Source of the DNA: Flavobacterium chilense
Lineage (GTDB): Bacteria; Bacteroidota; Bacteroidia; Flavobacteriales; Flavobacteriaceae
DNA length: 64,000 nt
NCBI RefSeq assembly: GCF_001602525.1
Contig: NZ_LSYT01000015.1
Coordinates: 1 to 64,000 of the forward strand
Reading direction: 5' to 3'
Shown here: positions 19,546 to 28,849 of the stretch, one piece after another
How the letters are laid out: each line of letters opens with the position of its first letter
Numbering within the stretch: position 1 is the first letter of the stretch
The notes under the pieces: generated by a model
The model's database searches: none
Seen by the model: the letters and a program-made list of their open reading frames with translations, nothing else
What the model was told of the DNA's origin: nothing
Position numbers and translations under genes: made by a program

Positions 19546-20391
19546 CTATCTGCTTACTACATAGGTATCGTTACCAATAGGCTTTATGGTAATTTCTAAA
19601 GCAAAAGCAATAGTTTGTAATATTTCTGAGATACTTTGTCTGGTATCCAGTGTGCCTTGTACCTGAAGTAGTTTTAAATCTTCCTGACTGTATTGCAGTG
19701 TAAAAGCGTGATCTGTTTTGAGTTTCCCAATAACCGCCTCAAATGTGAGGCCGTCAACATCAATAAGTGCTTTTTTCCATTCCGGTTCAAGGATTTGTGT
19801 TTTACGTTTTACAACTATATCCTGTCTTGGCACAAATACTGCAGCAAATCCTCTTTCTAAAAAAACAGCATTTTGTTTACTCTCTACTTTTACTTTACCG
19901 GTTCTCACATTTACCTCAGCAATATTACCATACGCTTTAACATCAAATGAGGTTCCTAAAACTGTGGTTTTTATATTTCCGGAATGAATAACAAAAGGAC
20001 GTGTGGTATCTCTGGCTACTTCAAAAAAAGCTTCTCCTTTTAATTTTACAATTCGTTCCTTAGAACCAAACTTTTCAGGATATTCAATTTGGGTATTTTC
20101 GTTTACCCATACCCGGGTTCCGTCAGACAAACGAAGTAAGCGGATGTCCTGTGGAAATGTCTGTGTGATCATTTCCGGTATTTTAGGAGAATTAAATTCA
20201 GAATAAAGTTGATATCCGCCAAGAGAAATAAGAAGCACGGCACAGGCAGCAATTAATCTTCTGTAAATATTTTTGCGTTTATTAATTGTAGCCGAAGAAA
20301 TAGTATTCCACATTCTTAACTTTACTTCTTCAGGAAAAATTCCTTTTTGTGGCAACGCATCCCATTCTTCTTTTAATTTATTCAATTTCAT
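19546..20391 (-). CDS. FecR-family anti-sigma regulator
   Basis: 281 residues. A cytoplasmic N-terminal part (EWDALPQKGIFPEEVKLRMW) is followed by one membrane span (IAACAVLLISLGGYQLY, about 48-64), the periplasmic FecR domain (LSDGTRVWVNENTQIEYPEKF, GEAFFEVARDTTRPFVIHSG, VLGTSFDVKAYG) and a C-terminal DUF4974-like region resembling an STN fold (LTFEAVIGKLKTDHAFTLQY). It should hold the ECF sigma factor encoded upstream and release it when the STN receptor encoded downstream binds ligand. Gene order sigma-FecR-receptor and same strand support this. The arrangement is the classical Bacteroidota form. Confidence 0.95.
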   Translation of the reverse strand: MKLNKLKEEWDALPQKGIFPEEVKLRMWNTISSATINKRKNIYRRLIAACAVLLISLGGYQLYSEFNSPKIPEMITQTFPQDIRLLRLSDGTRVWVNENTQIEYPEKFGSKERIVKLKGEAFFEVARDTTRPFVIHSGNIKTTVLGTSFDVKAYGNIAEVNVRTGKVKVESKQNAVFLERGFAAVFVPRQDIVVKRKTQILEPEWKKALIDVDGLTFEAVIGKLKTDHAFTLQYSQEDLKLLQVQGTLDTRQSISEILQTIAFALEITIKPIGNDTYVVSR

Positions 20392-20634
20392 TTTATAAGA
20401 GTAAAAATTAATATTTCAAGAAAATTCTAAAAATATCCTATCTGCCTACATTAGACAGCCTTACTCCAAAAAATCACGGGCAATTTCACTCTTAATAATT
20501 TAGTAATATAAAAGAAGATCAATATTTTTATTAAGCCTTTATAATTCAGTGTTTTATAAAATAACACCTAAAATCAGGTTACATTTATTTTACATTGAAG
20601 ACACATTCATCCCCAAAAGCATTTTTATGAATTA

Positions 20635-21228
20635 TTAAAATTCATGAAAAGAATTTATGGATTGATAATGATTAATAAAAACCAATGCAAACCAATATAG
20701 TTCATGATTTTTGACTGAATTTTTCTTGAGATACTGCAATGTTTTTGAAATTTGATTGGCTACAGCAGTCTGAGACATTCCCATCTCTTCAGCGATTTCT
20801 TTGTAGCTCATTTCGTCAAATTTATGAAGTGTAAAAATCTTTCTTCTTCTCTCGGGAATTTGTTGTAATAAATGCTCTATTTTCTCCAGCTTTGAAGAGA
20901 TATTTATTTCTGTTTCTTCCGGACTATCCAGTTCTTTGATTAATTGTGAATCTTCAATCGAAAAAATCCTGTTTTGCTTTTTATACCATTTAGAGATTTC
21001 CTGTTTGCAGCTTTTAAATAAAACAGAATCGAGTTCTACCGAAGGGTCAATTTTTTTACGATATTTCCAAAGATGTATAAAAACATTTTGTGTTATATCT
21101 TCGGCATCTGTTTGTTGTGCTGCATACTTTTTTACAAAACAAAATACTTTAAAATGATATAATTCGTAGATATCCTTAAAACATGAATCATCACCATCCC
21201 TTAATCTTGTAATTAAAATAGTACTCAT
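20635..21228 (-). CDS. ECF sigma-70 factor
   Basis: 197 residues with sigma region 2 (CFKDIYELYHFKVFCFVKKY, DAEDITQNVFIHLWKYR) and region 4 (IPERRRKIFTLHKFDEMSYK, EIAEEMGMSQTAVANQI, SKTLQYLKK). Region 3 is missing, as expected for ECF factors. It directs RNA polymerase to the receptor locus under control of the downstream FecR. The 243-bp gap before fecR may hold a promoter. It is the first of seven co-directional minus-strand genes ending with the S41 protease gene at 11183. Confidence 0.93.
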   Translation of the reverse strand: MSTILITRLRDGDDSCFKDIYELYHFKVFCFVKKYAAQQTDAEDITQNVFIHLWKYRKKIDPSVELDSVLFKSCKQEISKWYKKQNRIFSIEDSQLIKELDSPEETEINISSKLEKIEHLLQQIPERRRKIFTLHKFDEMSYKEIAEEMGMSQTAVANQISKTLQYLKKNSVKNHELYWFALVFINHYQSINSFHEF

Positions 21229-21430
21229 AGTGTAATTTTACATTGGAAAAGAATACTTACAAAATTACCTTAAACCAAGTTCCTTTATTTTACTGCTATG
21301 TTCATTTAATGATTTATTAATATTGTGAATGCAGCTCATTACTTAAAAATAAATTTAAATGATCATTATTATTAAATGAATAATTATTACTAATTGTTTA
21401 CAGATCAATTAACAGACATTCCTAAATACA

Positions 21431-21458
21431 AAAAGCCCGACAATTATTGCCGGGCTTT
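21431..21458 (-). terminator. Terminator of the META-domain protein gene
   Basis: Stem around CAAAGCCCGGCAATAATTGT (minus strand), with arms AAAGCCCGG / CCGGGCTTT imperfect by one base, followed by a T-rich tail. It lies 23 bp beyond the stop codon at 21481. Confidence 0.8.
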
Positions 21459-21480
21459 GTTATTATCCTCTATCAAAGAT

Positions 21481-22503
21481 TTACTTTGTAATTCCAAACA
21501 TCATTACCAGTTTATCATTAAGATAAAAATTCAGGGTTTGATCTGCTACATCAAAACGCAGGTCTTTGTTGTTCAAAAATGATACTATTTTTTGCTCTGT
21601 TTTATTCGCTTCTTCGCCAATACATGCCATTGCTGTTGTTCTTATGTTACTAAAACTAATATGGTCATTACTACTTTCATAAGTTCCTGAAAAACCATTA
21701 CAACCTGTATTTCCGCTCACTAGTTTTTTTGCCGGATCAAATTTAATAGCTGCACGCCCATAATCCTGTCCAACATTTTCAAGCATAATTAGTTTCCAGT
21801 TATTCTTGGCTATATAACTCCAAAGTTGATTTTGTGTTGGTATAGCAAATTCCATAACAACTTTGTTCTTTAAATTTTTAAACTGTACTTTATTGTTTTT
21901 CTTTACAATTTTAAATTTTTTATTTTTTATTGCATCGGTAAAATCCTGTTCTAATTTCATACTCGCAGGATCACAAGCCATTAAAGTTCCAAAAGGAGAA
22001 TCGGTTTTGATCTGATTTTTTGCAGAAAGCTTTGTATATTTTACATTAAAGTTATTACAGCCATTTTTACCGCTTATAGTATTGTTTTCTTCATTTATTG
22101 TAATGTATACTTTACCTGTACTTATTTTTTTGCCGTTTAACTGAGTTAAAACCATTTTTGTATTGTAAAGTCCTTTTTCTTCTTTTACGGCTGTTTTTGA
22201 AATAATACTTTTCAATTTATACTCGTATGAAGAAGCATCCGCAGGAATATTTCCTTGTCTTTTTGTTCTGACAACCATGATTTCATATCGGTTTCCTTTT
22301 TCAAAATTAAAACCCTGGATGTGATCGTAAAAAAGCTGCCACTCTTTATCATTGCCATATTTTACCTGCAAACATTCCATAGGTCCAACACCCTGGCATG
22401 GCACTTTATTTTCTTTTACAAACATTTTTAAATTTTCCTGACCATATGTAAATGTTGATAATAATACTACCACAAAAACATACATACTTTTAAATCTTTT
22501 CAT
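21481..22503 (-). CDS. Secreted DUF4377 / double META-domain protein
   Basis: From the ATG at 22503 there are 340 residues with a signal peptide (MKRFKSMYVFVVVLLSTFTYGQ); an upstream in-frame ATG at 22533 would add ten residues before it and is less likely. An N-terminal DUF4377-like domain (KVPCQGVGPMECLQVKYG, FYDHIQGFNFEKGNRYEIMV) is followed by two META domains, one with GKNGCNNFNVKYT, the other with SGNTGCNGFSGTYE and a second Cys in AMACIGEE. The family is related to HslJ, a heat-inducible envelope protein. Role unknown; a periplasmic stress-related or metal-related function is a guess. It is monocistronic. Confidence 0.88.
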   Translation of the reverse strand: MKRFKSMYVFVVVLLSTFTYGQENLKMFVKENKVPCQGVGPMECLQVKYGNDKEWQLFYDHIQGFNFEKGNRYEIMVVRTKRQGNIPADASSYEYKLKSIISKTAVKEEKGLYNTKMVLTQLNGKKISTGKVYITINEENNTISGKNGCNNFNVKYTKLSAKNQIKTDSPFGTLMACDPASMKLEQDFTDAIKNKKFKIVKKNNKVQFKNLKNKVVMEFAIPTQNQLWSYIAKNNWKLIMLENVGQDYGRAAIKFDPAKKLVSGNTGCNGFSGTYESSNDHISFSNIRTTAMACIGEEANKTEQKIVSFLNNKDLRFDVADQTLNFYLNDKLVMMFGITK

Positions 22504-22533
22504 TATTTTAATTTTTAGAATACTTATATGCAT

Positions 22534-22840
22534 TCTGATTATTCATGATTTTTTGCAGGCATTAATTGTGCCATTTTAAAAAAAAGTACCTTTTTAACTT
22601 TTTTTTATTATCCGTCAATTGTTATTTTTTAATAGTAAAATTAATCAAAACAAAGAACATAAAACAATAACATACAACAAGTTAATACTTTTTATTTTAT
22701 TTCATTATTGAATACTTTTTAATTTTTTGTCTTAACTTTTTCTTAGGGATGTTCTCAATATTCATTTCGCCTTGTCCCTGTCATGTTGATTCGATTCGAA
22801 ACACTATAATACTTATCAGAAAATCTCTAGTTGATAAACT
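22534..22840. other. AT-rich intergenic region with no recognised gene
   Basis: Runs of T and A with stops in all frames. It should contain the promoter of the META-domain gene (minus strand). No TAnnTTTG box stood out. Confidence 0.3.
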
Positions 22841-22870
22841 AAAAAGAGGCTGTTAATTAAAACAGCCTCT
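22841..22870 (-). terminator. Terminator of the M43 metalloprotease gene
   Basis: Stem AGAGGCTGTT / AACAGCCTCT with a short loop and a T-run on the minus strand, 27 bp beyond the stop codon. Confidence 0.85.
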
Positions 22871-22896
22871 CAAAGAAATAGTTTACTATTTAAGAT

Positions 22897-25800
22897 TTAT
22901 TTTTTCACAATCTTTTTAATAACCTGCTCTTTACCATCTACAGTTATTTTTAGGAAGTACAACCCTGATGCAAAATTACTGCCATCAACAGTTATTGTAT
23001 CGTTACTATTATCATATAACTTAGCAAAAACATTTTGTCCCAGACTGTTATAAATTAAAACAGCTACTTTATTTCCTGAAAATGAATCTGATTGAATATT
23101 TATTATCTCACCAAACGGATTTGGATAATTGGTATAGGTTACTGCTGTTCCAAAATCGATTCTACCCAAATTCGAAAACGTAAAAGGATTAACAGTATCA
23201 GGTGTTGTAATTAAAACTTCGGGTTCTGTATTATAAGCATATCTGATTACGGCAAAACTTTTTCCATCAGTACTTACTGCTGCTTCAAAATAGCCATAAT
23301 ATACCTGCCCGTTTTTAGCAAACTTAAATCCAATGAATCCCGTTTTTCCATTCCAGTTACTGTAAGCAGCATTACTCATAATGGCCGCTCCTGACAGATC
23401 CCAATTATTGGTTCCTCCAATCATTTGGCTGGTTCCGATATAACTAATGACGCTTTTTCCGGTTTCACTAACTAAACCATTATTGCTTAAAAATTTCACC
23501 CCATTTGCATCATGAGACAATGTAAACTCAGTATCATTTCCATCTACATCTGCAGTAATGTTGAATGAACCTGAAGGATTAGTTGCTGATACTATAATCG
23601 GACTTGGTAAATCAACTTTAACTACATTATAAACATTTATAAAAGTAAAATCAGTTGTAAATGATTTGTTTTCTAAAACTGCTGTACCTCCAGTAATAGC
23701 AGGGTTTAAAAAGGTAATTGTTGCAGTAGTCGCATTTACTGCTTCGTTAGCAATAGCTTTACCAATGTAACTTACCTGAGCAGTTGTATTGTTTAGAATA
23801 CTAATATTCGCTGTTAAACCTGCCGGTAAACCTGTTACTGTAAAATCTGTACCTTCAACCAGACTTCCTGCACTTTTTGAAAAAGTTCCGCCATTTGTGG
23901 TCAATTGTACCGCAATAGTAGTGCTAAAAGTTCCATCATTAGTAAGCTTATCTTCGGTAATTCCAGCTGGTGTATTGGTCATTTTAACTAAACTTAACTG
24001 AGCTGGTGTTGTAATAGAAGCATTAGGAGCGGTATTGTAAGCATATTTTGCTATCGAATAACTCTGACCATCTGTACTTACAACTGCCTCAAAATAACCA
24101 TAATAAGGAGCTCCGTTTTTAATATATTTAAAACCTATAAAACCGGTTTTTCCATCCCAAACGGTATAAGAACTACTTCTTAAAGTAGGCACTCTTGTTC
24201 CGTCCCAATTATTTGATCCGTTAATTGTCACGTTGTACCCCAGATAAGAAATATTGTTGATTCCAGGCTCGCAAACCAACTCCTTATTATAGGTTTCTAA
24301 TTTTAAGTCACTGCCTGCAACATACAATCCGTAATCAGCATTGTCTGCATCTGCCGTAGTTCTGAAAAAATTCCATGTAGTACCTGTAACAGATACTGTT
24401 AAGGGAGCAGGTAAATCAACATAAATAATTTTGTAACTATCTATAAAAGTAAAGTCAGTCGTAAAATGGTCTACATCCAATTTGGCAATTCCGCCAGTAA
24501 TAGCAGGATTTAGGAACGTAACTGTTGCTGTAACTGCATTTGCTGCTTCATTTAATGCTGCTTTACCGGAATATCTTACTTCGGCCGTTGTACTGCTTAA
24601 TATATTTATGCCTGCAGTTAAACCTGCCGGTAATCCTGTCACTGTAAAATCTGTACCTTCGATAAGGCTTCCTGTGCTTTTTGCAAAAGTTCCGCCATTG
24701 ATTTTTAGTTGTACAGCCGTACTAAACGTTCCGTCATTACTCACAGCATCTTCTGAAATACTGGCTGGCGTATTAGAAATATGGGCAAATAAAGCCGGAG
24801 TAGTAATAGCCCCTTCGGGCGCCGTATTATAAGCATATTTTGCTATCGAATAACTTTGACCATCTGCACTTACAACTGCTTCAAAATAACCATAATAAGT
24901 ATGTCCGCCTTTTGTGTATTTAAAACCTATATAACCGGTTTTTCCATCCCAGGCGGTATAAGAACTGCTTCTTAAAGTAGGAACTCTTGTTCCGTCCCAA
25001 TTACTTGTTCCATCAATTGTAGTATTATAACCAAGGTAGGAAATGTTATTAATTCCGGATTCGCAAACTAAATCTTTACCATAGTTTTCTAATTTTAACT
25101 CACTGCCTGAAACAAACAATCCGTAACTGGTATGATCTGCATCTGCTGTAATATTAAACGGACTCCATGTAGCACCTGTCGTAGAAACGGTTAAAGGAGC
25201 AGGTAAATCAACATAAATAATTTTGTAAGCATTTTTGAAAACAAATTTCGTCGTAAAATAATCTGTATCCAGAATAGCTGTTCCTCCTGTAATAGCAGGA
25301 TTCAGAAAAGTAATTGTTGCTGTACTTGTATTTGCAGCCTCATTTGCAGTTGCTTTACCTGTATAACTTAGCTCAGCGGTTGTATTGTTTAATACGGCAA
25401 TATTAGCTGCTAAACCTGCCGGTAATCCTGTTATTTTAAAATCTGTTCCTTCTGTTAAATTCCCTGAACTTTTTGTAAAAGTACCTCCGTTTGTAGTCAG
25501 CTGGATTGTAATTTTGGTATCAAAACTTCCGTCATTACTTAGTTCATTTTCATTGATTTCATCTGGTGTATTCGCTAAATGTACTGAAAGATCTACCGGA
25601 ATATCTTCAGTATTTATACCTGCATTAGGTTCTGTATTATAAGCATACTCCAATAAAGTATATGCTGTTCCTTTGGCATTTACTTTTACTTTAAACCAGC
25701 CATAACATGGTTCATCAGCAATTGTAAATTTAAAACCAATATATCCTGTTTTTCCATCCCAGGATTTATAATTTGTATCTCTTAAATTGTGCAGATTAGG

Positions 25801-28200
25801 ATAACTACCTCCTGCAATAAAATTACTATTACCATCAATAAGCTGGTTTGCTCCAATTAAAGAAATATTTAAAGAATTCCCCTCGCACACAATAGATTTA
25901 GTATATGTTTCTAATTTAAGGTCACCTTTATCTACAAAAACTCCATAATCCTGCTGGTCTGCATCTGCAGTAATTCTGAAAAATTTCCAGGTATTTGTGG
26001 CATCTGCTGTATAATTTAAATCTTTTACATGCACAATTGCATAAGGATCTCTGAAATTAATTTTAATAACAGCACCTGAACCGGATAAACCTGCTATTCC
26101 ACCTGTAATGGCCGGATCTAAAAATGTAACCACTACTGAAGTACTTTGATCTTTTGAATGTGCTGTCGCATTTCCTGTAAAAGCTAATTGCACCTCGGTA
26201 TTACTAATTACATTTAATTTAGCAGCTAGTCCTGCCGGAACACCTGTAATGGTATAATCTGTTCCCGGAGTCAATGTGCCTGAACTTTTAACAAAAGTTC
26301 CATTGTTAGTCGTTAGTTTAAAAGAAGAAGACTGAGTGATGCTTCCGTTATTCGCAGCTGCTTCTGAAAGGGCAACAGGAGAAACGCTTAACGCAATTTT
26401 ATCTGTCATTACTGTATAGATTGCAGCTCCGGGCTGGGTATTATAAGCATATTCTACAATGCTATATCCTGCACCATCTGCATCAACAACTGCTTTGAAC
26501 CAACCATAACATTTTTCTTCATCAATAGTATATTCAAAACCAAAATAATCGGTTTTGCCATCCCAGGCAGTATAAGACGGAGTTCTAAGATCTAATTGAT
26601 TAGGATATGCACCCGGTGCCGTAAAATTGCTGCTTGCATTAATTGCAGTATTAAAACCAAGCGGCGTAATATTATTTGTACCGGCATTGGTAATCAATCT
26701 TTTTCCGTAAGTTTCTACTTTTAAATGATTGGCTGCAAAACGCCATGCGCCATATTTTGCATCGTCTCCTTTTTCAATCGCAAGATATTTCCAGGTAGAA
26801 GTTGGCGTAACTGTTGCGTCAGCAAGATCAACAAAGAAAATTCCGTAAGGGTCTCTAAATTTAAAATTCCAGCTCAAACCATCACAAAGCATACTGCTTA
26901 CTCCACCTGTTATTGCAGGAGCTAACAAGGTAATTCCGCCAACAGAGTTATTACTTGCATTATGGTTTGTGGCTGTTCCGTTTATAGTAACAGTAGCCTG
27001 AGTGCTGGAATTAACTACAATTGCTGCATTTAAACCCGCTGGCAAATTAGCACTAAAATCAACTCCTGATGTTAATGTTCCTGTCGAATTAGCAAAAGTT
27101 GCCCCGTTTAATGTAATGATGGTACTACCCGATATCGTTCCGTTATTCGCAATGCCTTCTTTAAAACTGGTAACATCTGAGGTTAAACTGCTTCCTGTAG
27201 AATTTACTCCGGTATTAATTAAATTTTGCGCTGCCCAGAGTGTTTTTCTTGCAGGATGCTGTAAAGCAGCAAGCATTCTTAATACTTGCCCTTGTGTAAA
27301 CATTTTACTGCATCCTTGTGCAGCATTGTACCCCATGTAGTTTTCTATATTTACTTTGTCGCCATCACAGTTGGTTCCCGGAGTACAGCCCAGAGAATGT
27401 TTTCCATCTTCAATTGGGGTATCATCGACCTCATCTGTTCCTGTACAGCCACCATCAAAAGTATGAATCAGGTTCAGGAAATGCCCAAATTCATGAGTAA
27501 GTACTGAGGCAAATTCTTTATCTGTATTTTCTCCCAGATAAGCTCCATTGTAAACACATCTCGCCAAATTATTGTCAGACATCCATGAATCCGGATACCA
27601 GCAAACACCTGAATTATTTGTTACTCCATCTGCATACAATTCATTTTGAATGTATACGTTCATGTATTTGTAATTGTCCCATGCATCTTCCTGAATTTGA
27701 GAATCGTAACCACTTCCGTTACCATATCCGTTTTTTTTCTTTTCAAAAATTACTCCAGTCGTACATTTTCCATTAGGATCTATCTGTGCCAGTTTAAATT
27801 CAATATTTAAAGTTCCTCTTCTTGCCTGAAAAAAAGGTTCTACAGTATTAAAGTCATCATTTAAACCCTGAAAATCTTCATTGAGATGCATTAATGCTTT
27901 TTGTATTTTCTCCAGAGTGACCGTTTTACCATTAAACGATGTTCCATAAACGTGAAAAACAACAGGAATTACATAAGTGGTATTGGCAGTTGTCTTTTTT
28001 GATTTGAGTTTTTTGGCATATTCTTTACTAAAAAGATTAAACTCTTTTTGTTCTTTTAAAGAATTTGGATGATTCTTTAATTGCAATTCATTGACCTCTC
28101 TTGTCCTGCAACTATGCGAAGGCTCAATTAAGTCTTGTGCTCTAATTCCCTGAAGAGTCCAAAGACAGCACAATACTAGTAATAGTAATTGTTTTTTCAT
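22897..28200 (-). CDS. Giant M43-family zinc metalloprotease with five tandem domains and T9SS tail
   Basis: 1767 residues. A signal peptide (MKKQLLLLVLCCLWTLQGIRAQ) precedes an M43 (pappalysin/ulilysin-like) protease domain, about 70-325, with the zinc motif HEFGHFLNLIH (His236, Glu237, His240, His246) and Met-turn NYMGY (Met289). Five repeats of about 267 residues follow (about 330-1660). Each combines an Ig-like segment (GGTF-KS-GSL-EGTDF-VTGLPAGL) with a beta domain ending WDGKTGYIGFKF ... YAYNTEP. The last ~75 residues are a type A T9SS sorting domain (YPNPFGEIINIQSD, GLYFLKITVDGKEQVIKKIVKK). It should be secreted by the type IX system and act on extracellular protein. The tandem domains may bind the substrate or project the protease. 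The active site is intact. Confidence 0.92.
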   Translation of the reverse strand: MKKQLLLLVLCCLWTLQGIRAQDLIEPSHSCRTREVNELQLKNHPNSLKEQKEFNLFSKEYAKKLKSKKTTANTTYVIPVVFHVYGTSFNGKTVTLEKIQKALMHLNEDFQGLNDDFNTVEPFFQARRGTLNIEFKLAQIDPNGKCTTGVIFEKKKNGYGNGSGYDSQIQEDAWDNYKYMNVYIQNELYADGVTNNSGVCWYPDSWMSDNNLARCVYNGAYLGENTDKEFASVLTHEFGHFLNLIHTFDGGCTGTDEVDDTPIEDGKHSLGCTPGTNCDGDKVNIENYMGYNAAQGCSKMFTQGQVLRMLAALQHPARKTLWAAQNLINTGVNSTGSSLTSDVTSFKEGIANNGTISGSTIITLNGATFANSTGTLTSGVDFSANLPAGLNAAIVVNSSTQATVTINGTATNHNASNNSVGGITLLAPAITGGVSSMLCDGLSWNFKFRDPYGIFFVDLADATVTPTSTWKYLAIEKGDDAKYGAWRFAANHLKVETYGKRLITNAGTNNITPLGFNTAINASSNFTAPGAYPNQLDLRTPSYTAWDGKTDYFGFEYTIDEEKCYGWFKAVVDADGAGYSIVEYAYNTQPGAAIYTVMTDKIALSVSPVALSEAAANNGSITQSSSFKLTTNNGTFVKSSGTLTPGTDYTITGVPAGLAAKLNVISNTEVQLAFTGNATAHSKDQSTSVVVTFLDPAITGGIAGLSGSGAVIKINFRDPYAIVHVKDLNYTADATNTWKFFRITADADQQDYGVFVDKGDLKLETYTKSIVCEGNSLNISLIGANQLIDGNSNFIAGGSYPNLHNLRDTNYKSWDGKTGYIGFKFTIADEPCYGWFKVKVNAKGTAYTLLEYAYNTEPNAGINTEDIPVDLSVHLANTPDEINENELSNDGSFDTKITIQLTTNGGTFTKSSGNLTEGTDFKITGLPAGLAANIAVLNNTTAELSYTGKATANEAANTSTATITFLNPAITGGTAILDTDYFTTKFVFKNAYKIIYVDLPAPLTVSTTGATWSPFNITADADHTSYGLFVSGSELKLENYGKDLVCESGINNISYLGYNTTIDGTSNWDGTRVPTLRSSSYTAWDGKTGYIGFKYTKGGHTYYGYFEAVVSADGQSYSIAKYAYNTAPEGAITTPALFAHISNTPASISEDAVSNDGTFSTAVQLKINGGTFAKSTGSLIEGTDFTVTGLPAGLTAGINILSSTTAEVRYSGKAALNEAANAVTATVTFLNPAITGGIAKLDVDHFTTDFTFIDSYKIIYVDLPAPLTVSVTGTTWNFFRTTADADNADYGLYVAGSDLKLETYNKELVCEPGINNISYLGYNVTINGSNNWDGTRVPTLRSSSYTVWDGKTGFIGFKYIKNGAPYYGYFEAVVSTDGQSYSIAKYAYNTAPNASITTPAQLSLVKMTNTPAGITEDKLTNDGTFSTTIAVQLTTNGGTFSKSAGSLVEGTDFTVTGLPAGLTANISILNNTTAQVSYIGKAIANEAVNATTATITFLNPAITGGTAVLENKSFTTDFTFINVYNVVKVDLPSPIIVSATNPSGSFNITADVDGNDTEFTLSHDANGVKFLSNNGLVSETGKSVISYIGTSQMIGGTNNWDLSGAAIMSNAAYSNWNGKTGFIGFKFAKNGQVYYGYFEAAVSTDGKSFAVIRYAYNTEPEVLITTPDTVNPFTFSNLGRIDFGTAVTYTNYPNPFGEIINIQSDSFSGNKVAVLIYNSLGQNVFAKLYDNSNDTITVDGSNFASGLYFLKITVDGKEQVIKKIVKK
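23220..27200 (-). repeat. Five tandem ~800-bp coding repeats in the M43 protease gene
   Basis: The codons for YAYNT-P, which close each unit, recur near 26437, 25632, 24822, 24034 and 23232, spacings of about 790-810 bp. The two units in the middle-to-downstream part (roughly 24030-25630) are closest to each other at the DNA level, judging from long shared stretches around 24110-24230 and 24900-25010, which points to recent duplication. The first unit is the most diverged. Confidence 0.85.
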
Positions 28201-28648
28201 TAATAATTGTTTTGGTTAATTTTTTGGTTAATTCTCAGTATTTGCTAGAAATCAGATAGTTGTTGTTTTGTAAATTAAGTTTTACAATTATTTTTTCCTC
28301 TTCAATTTCTAACTCAACTTTTCAAATCTAACTTTAACCCAATTATTATTTTTATCTTATATTATTACTAAATGATACTATATTGATGCTTTTTGAGGTG
28401 ATTTTACATTTTAACACGACTTCTCTTCGATTTGATAATTGATAATAAAAAAACAATTCGTTTTTTTATTCAAAAAACAAATAAAATTCTTAAAAAATTA
28501 AATTATAGTAAATTGTTTAACTATTTTTAAATATTATACATTTTTTATTCGCTAATTATTACAAGTTTCCTAAACTGCATAAGTACATCTGAGCTTGTTC
28601 ATCACTTGTAAAAATTCTTATTCTGAAACAGCCTGAAAAGGATTATAA
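28201..28648. other. Divergent intergenic region with a possible leader or sRNA hairpin
   Basis: Very AT-rich region between the M43 protease gene (-) and the oxidase operon (+). No supportable ORF. Toward its right end TTACAAGT (28559-28566) can pair with ACTTGTAA (28604-28611), forming a hairpin before the terminator-like stem at 28649. Confidence 0.4.
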
Positions 28649-28686
28649 AAATGTGCAAATGCCACTGGGTTTTGCACATTCTTTTT
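28649..28686 (+). terminator. Orphan terminator-like hairpin upstream of the oxidase operon
   Basis: AATGTGCAAA / TTTGCACATT with a loop of about 11 nt, followed by CTTTTTG. There is no plus-strand gene upstream within the intergenic region, so it ends either a small RNA or a leader transcript of the operon that starts at 28790/28850. Confidence 0.65.
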
Positions 28687-28849
28687 GCCTCAATTATTTC
28701 GTCCTGTATATCATTTGTCTTATGACCAATAATCTCCGCTTTGTGTCATTTTTTTATAATTGATTTTCTATCTCCAGTAATTTAGACTCATGGCAAAGCT
28801 TCTGTATTGCTATAAATACATGTCCAAAATCTACTATAAAAACAAAACT

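Noticed and set aside
23789..27340. Repeated plus-strand frames antisense to the M43 protease repeats (23789-24001, 24482-24832, 25385-25642, 27002-27340)
   Set aside because: They resemble each other only because the underlying coding repeats do; the sense frame is a continuous 1767-residue protein with a signal peptide and catalytic motif.
28559..28686. Known metabolite riboswitch or T-box in the oxidase leader
   Set aside because: Two hairpins and a terminator are visible but no recognisable riboswitch core or T-box sequence, so no class was assigned.
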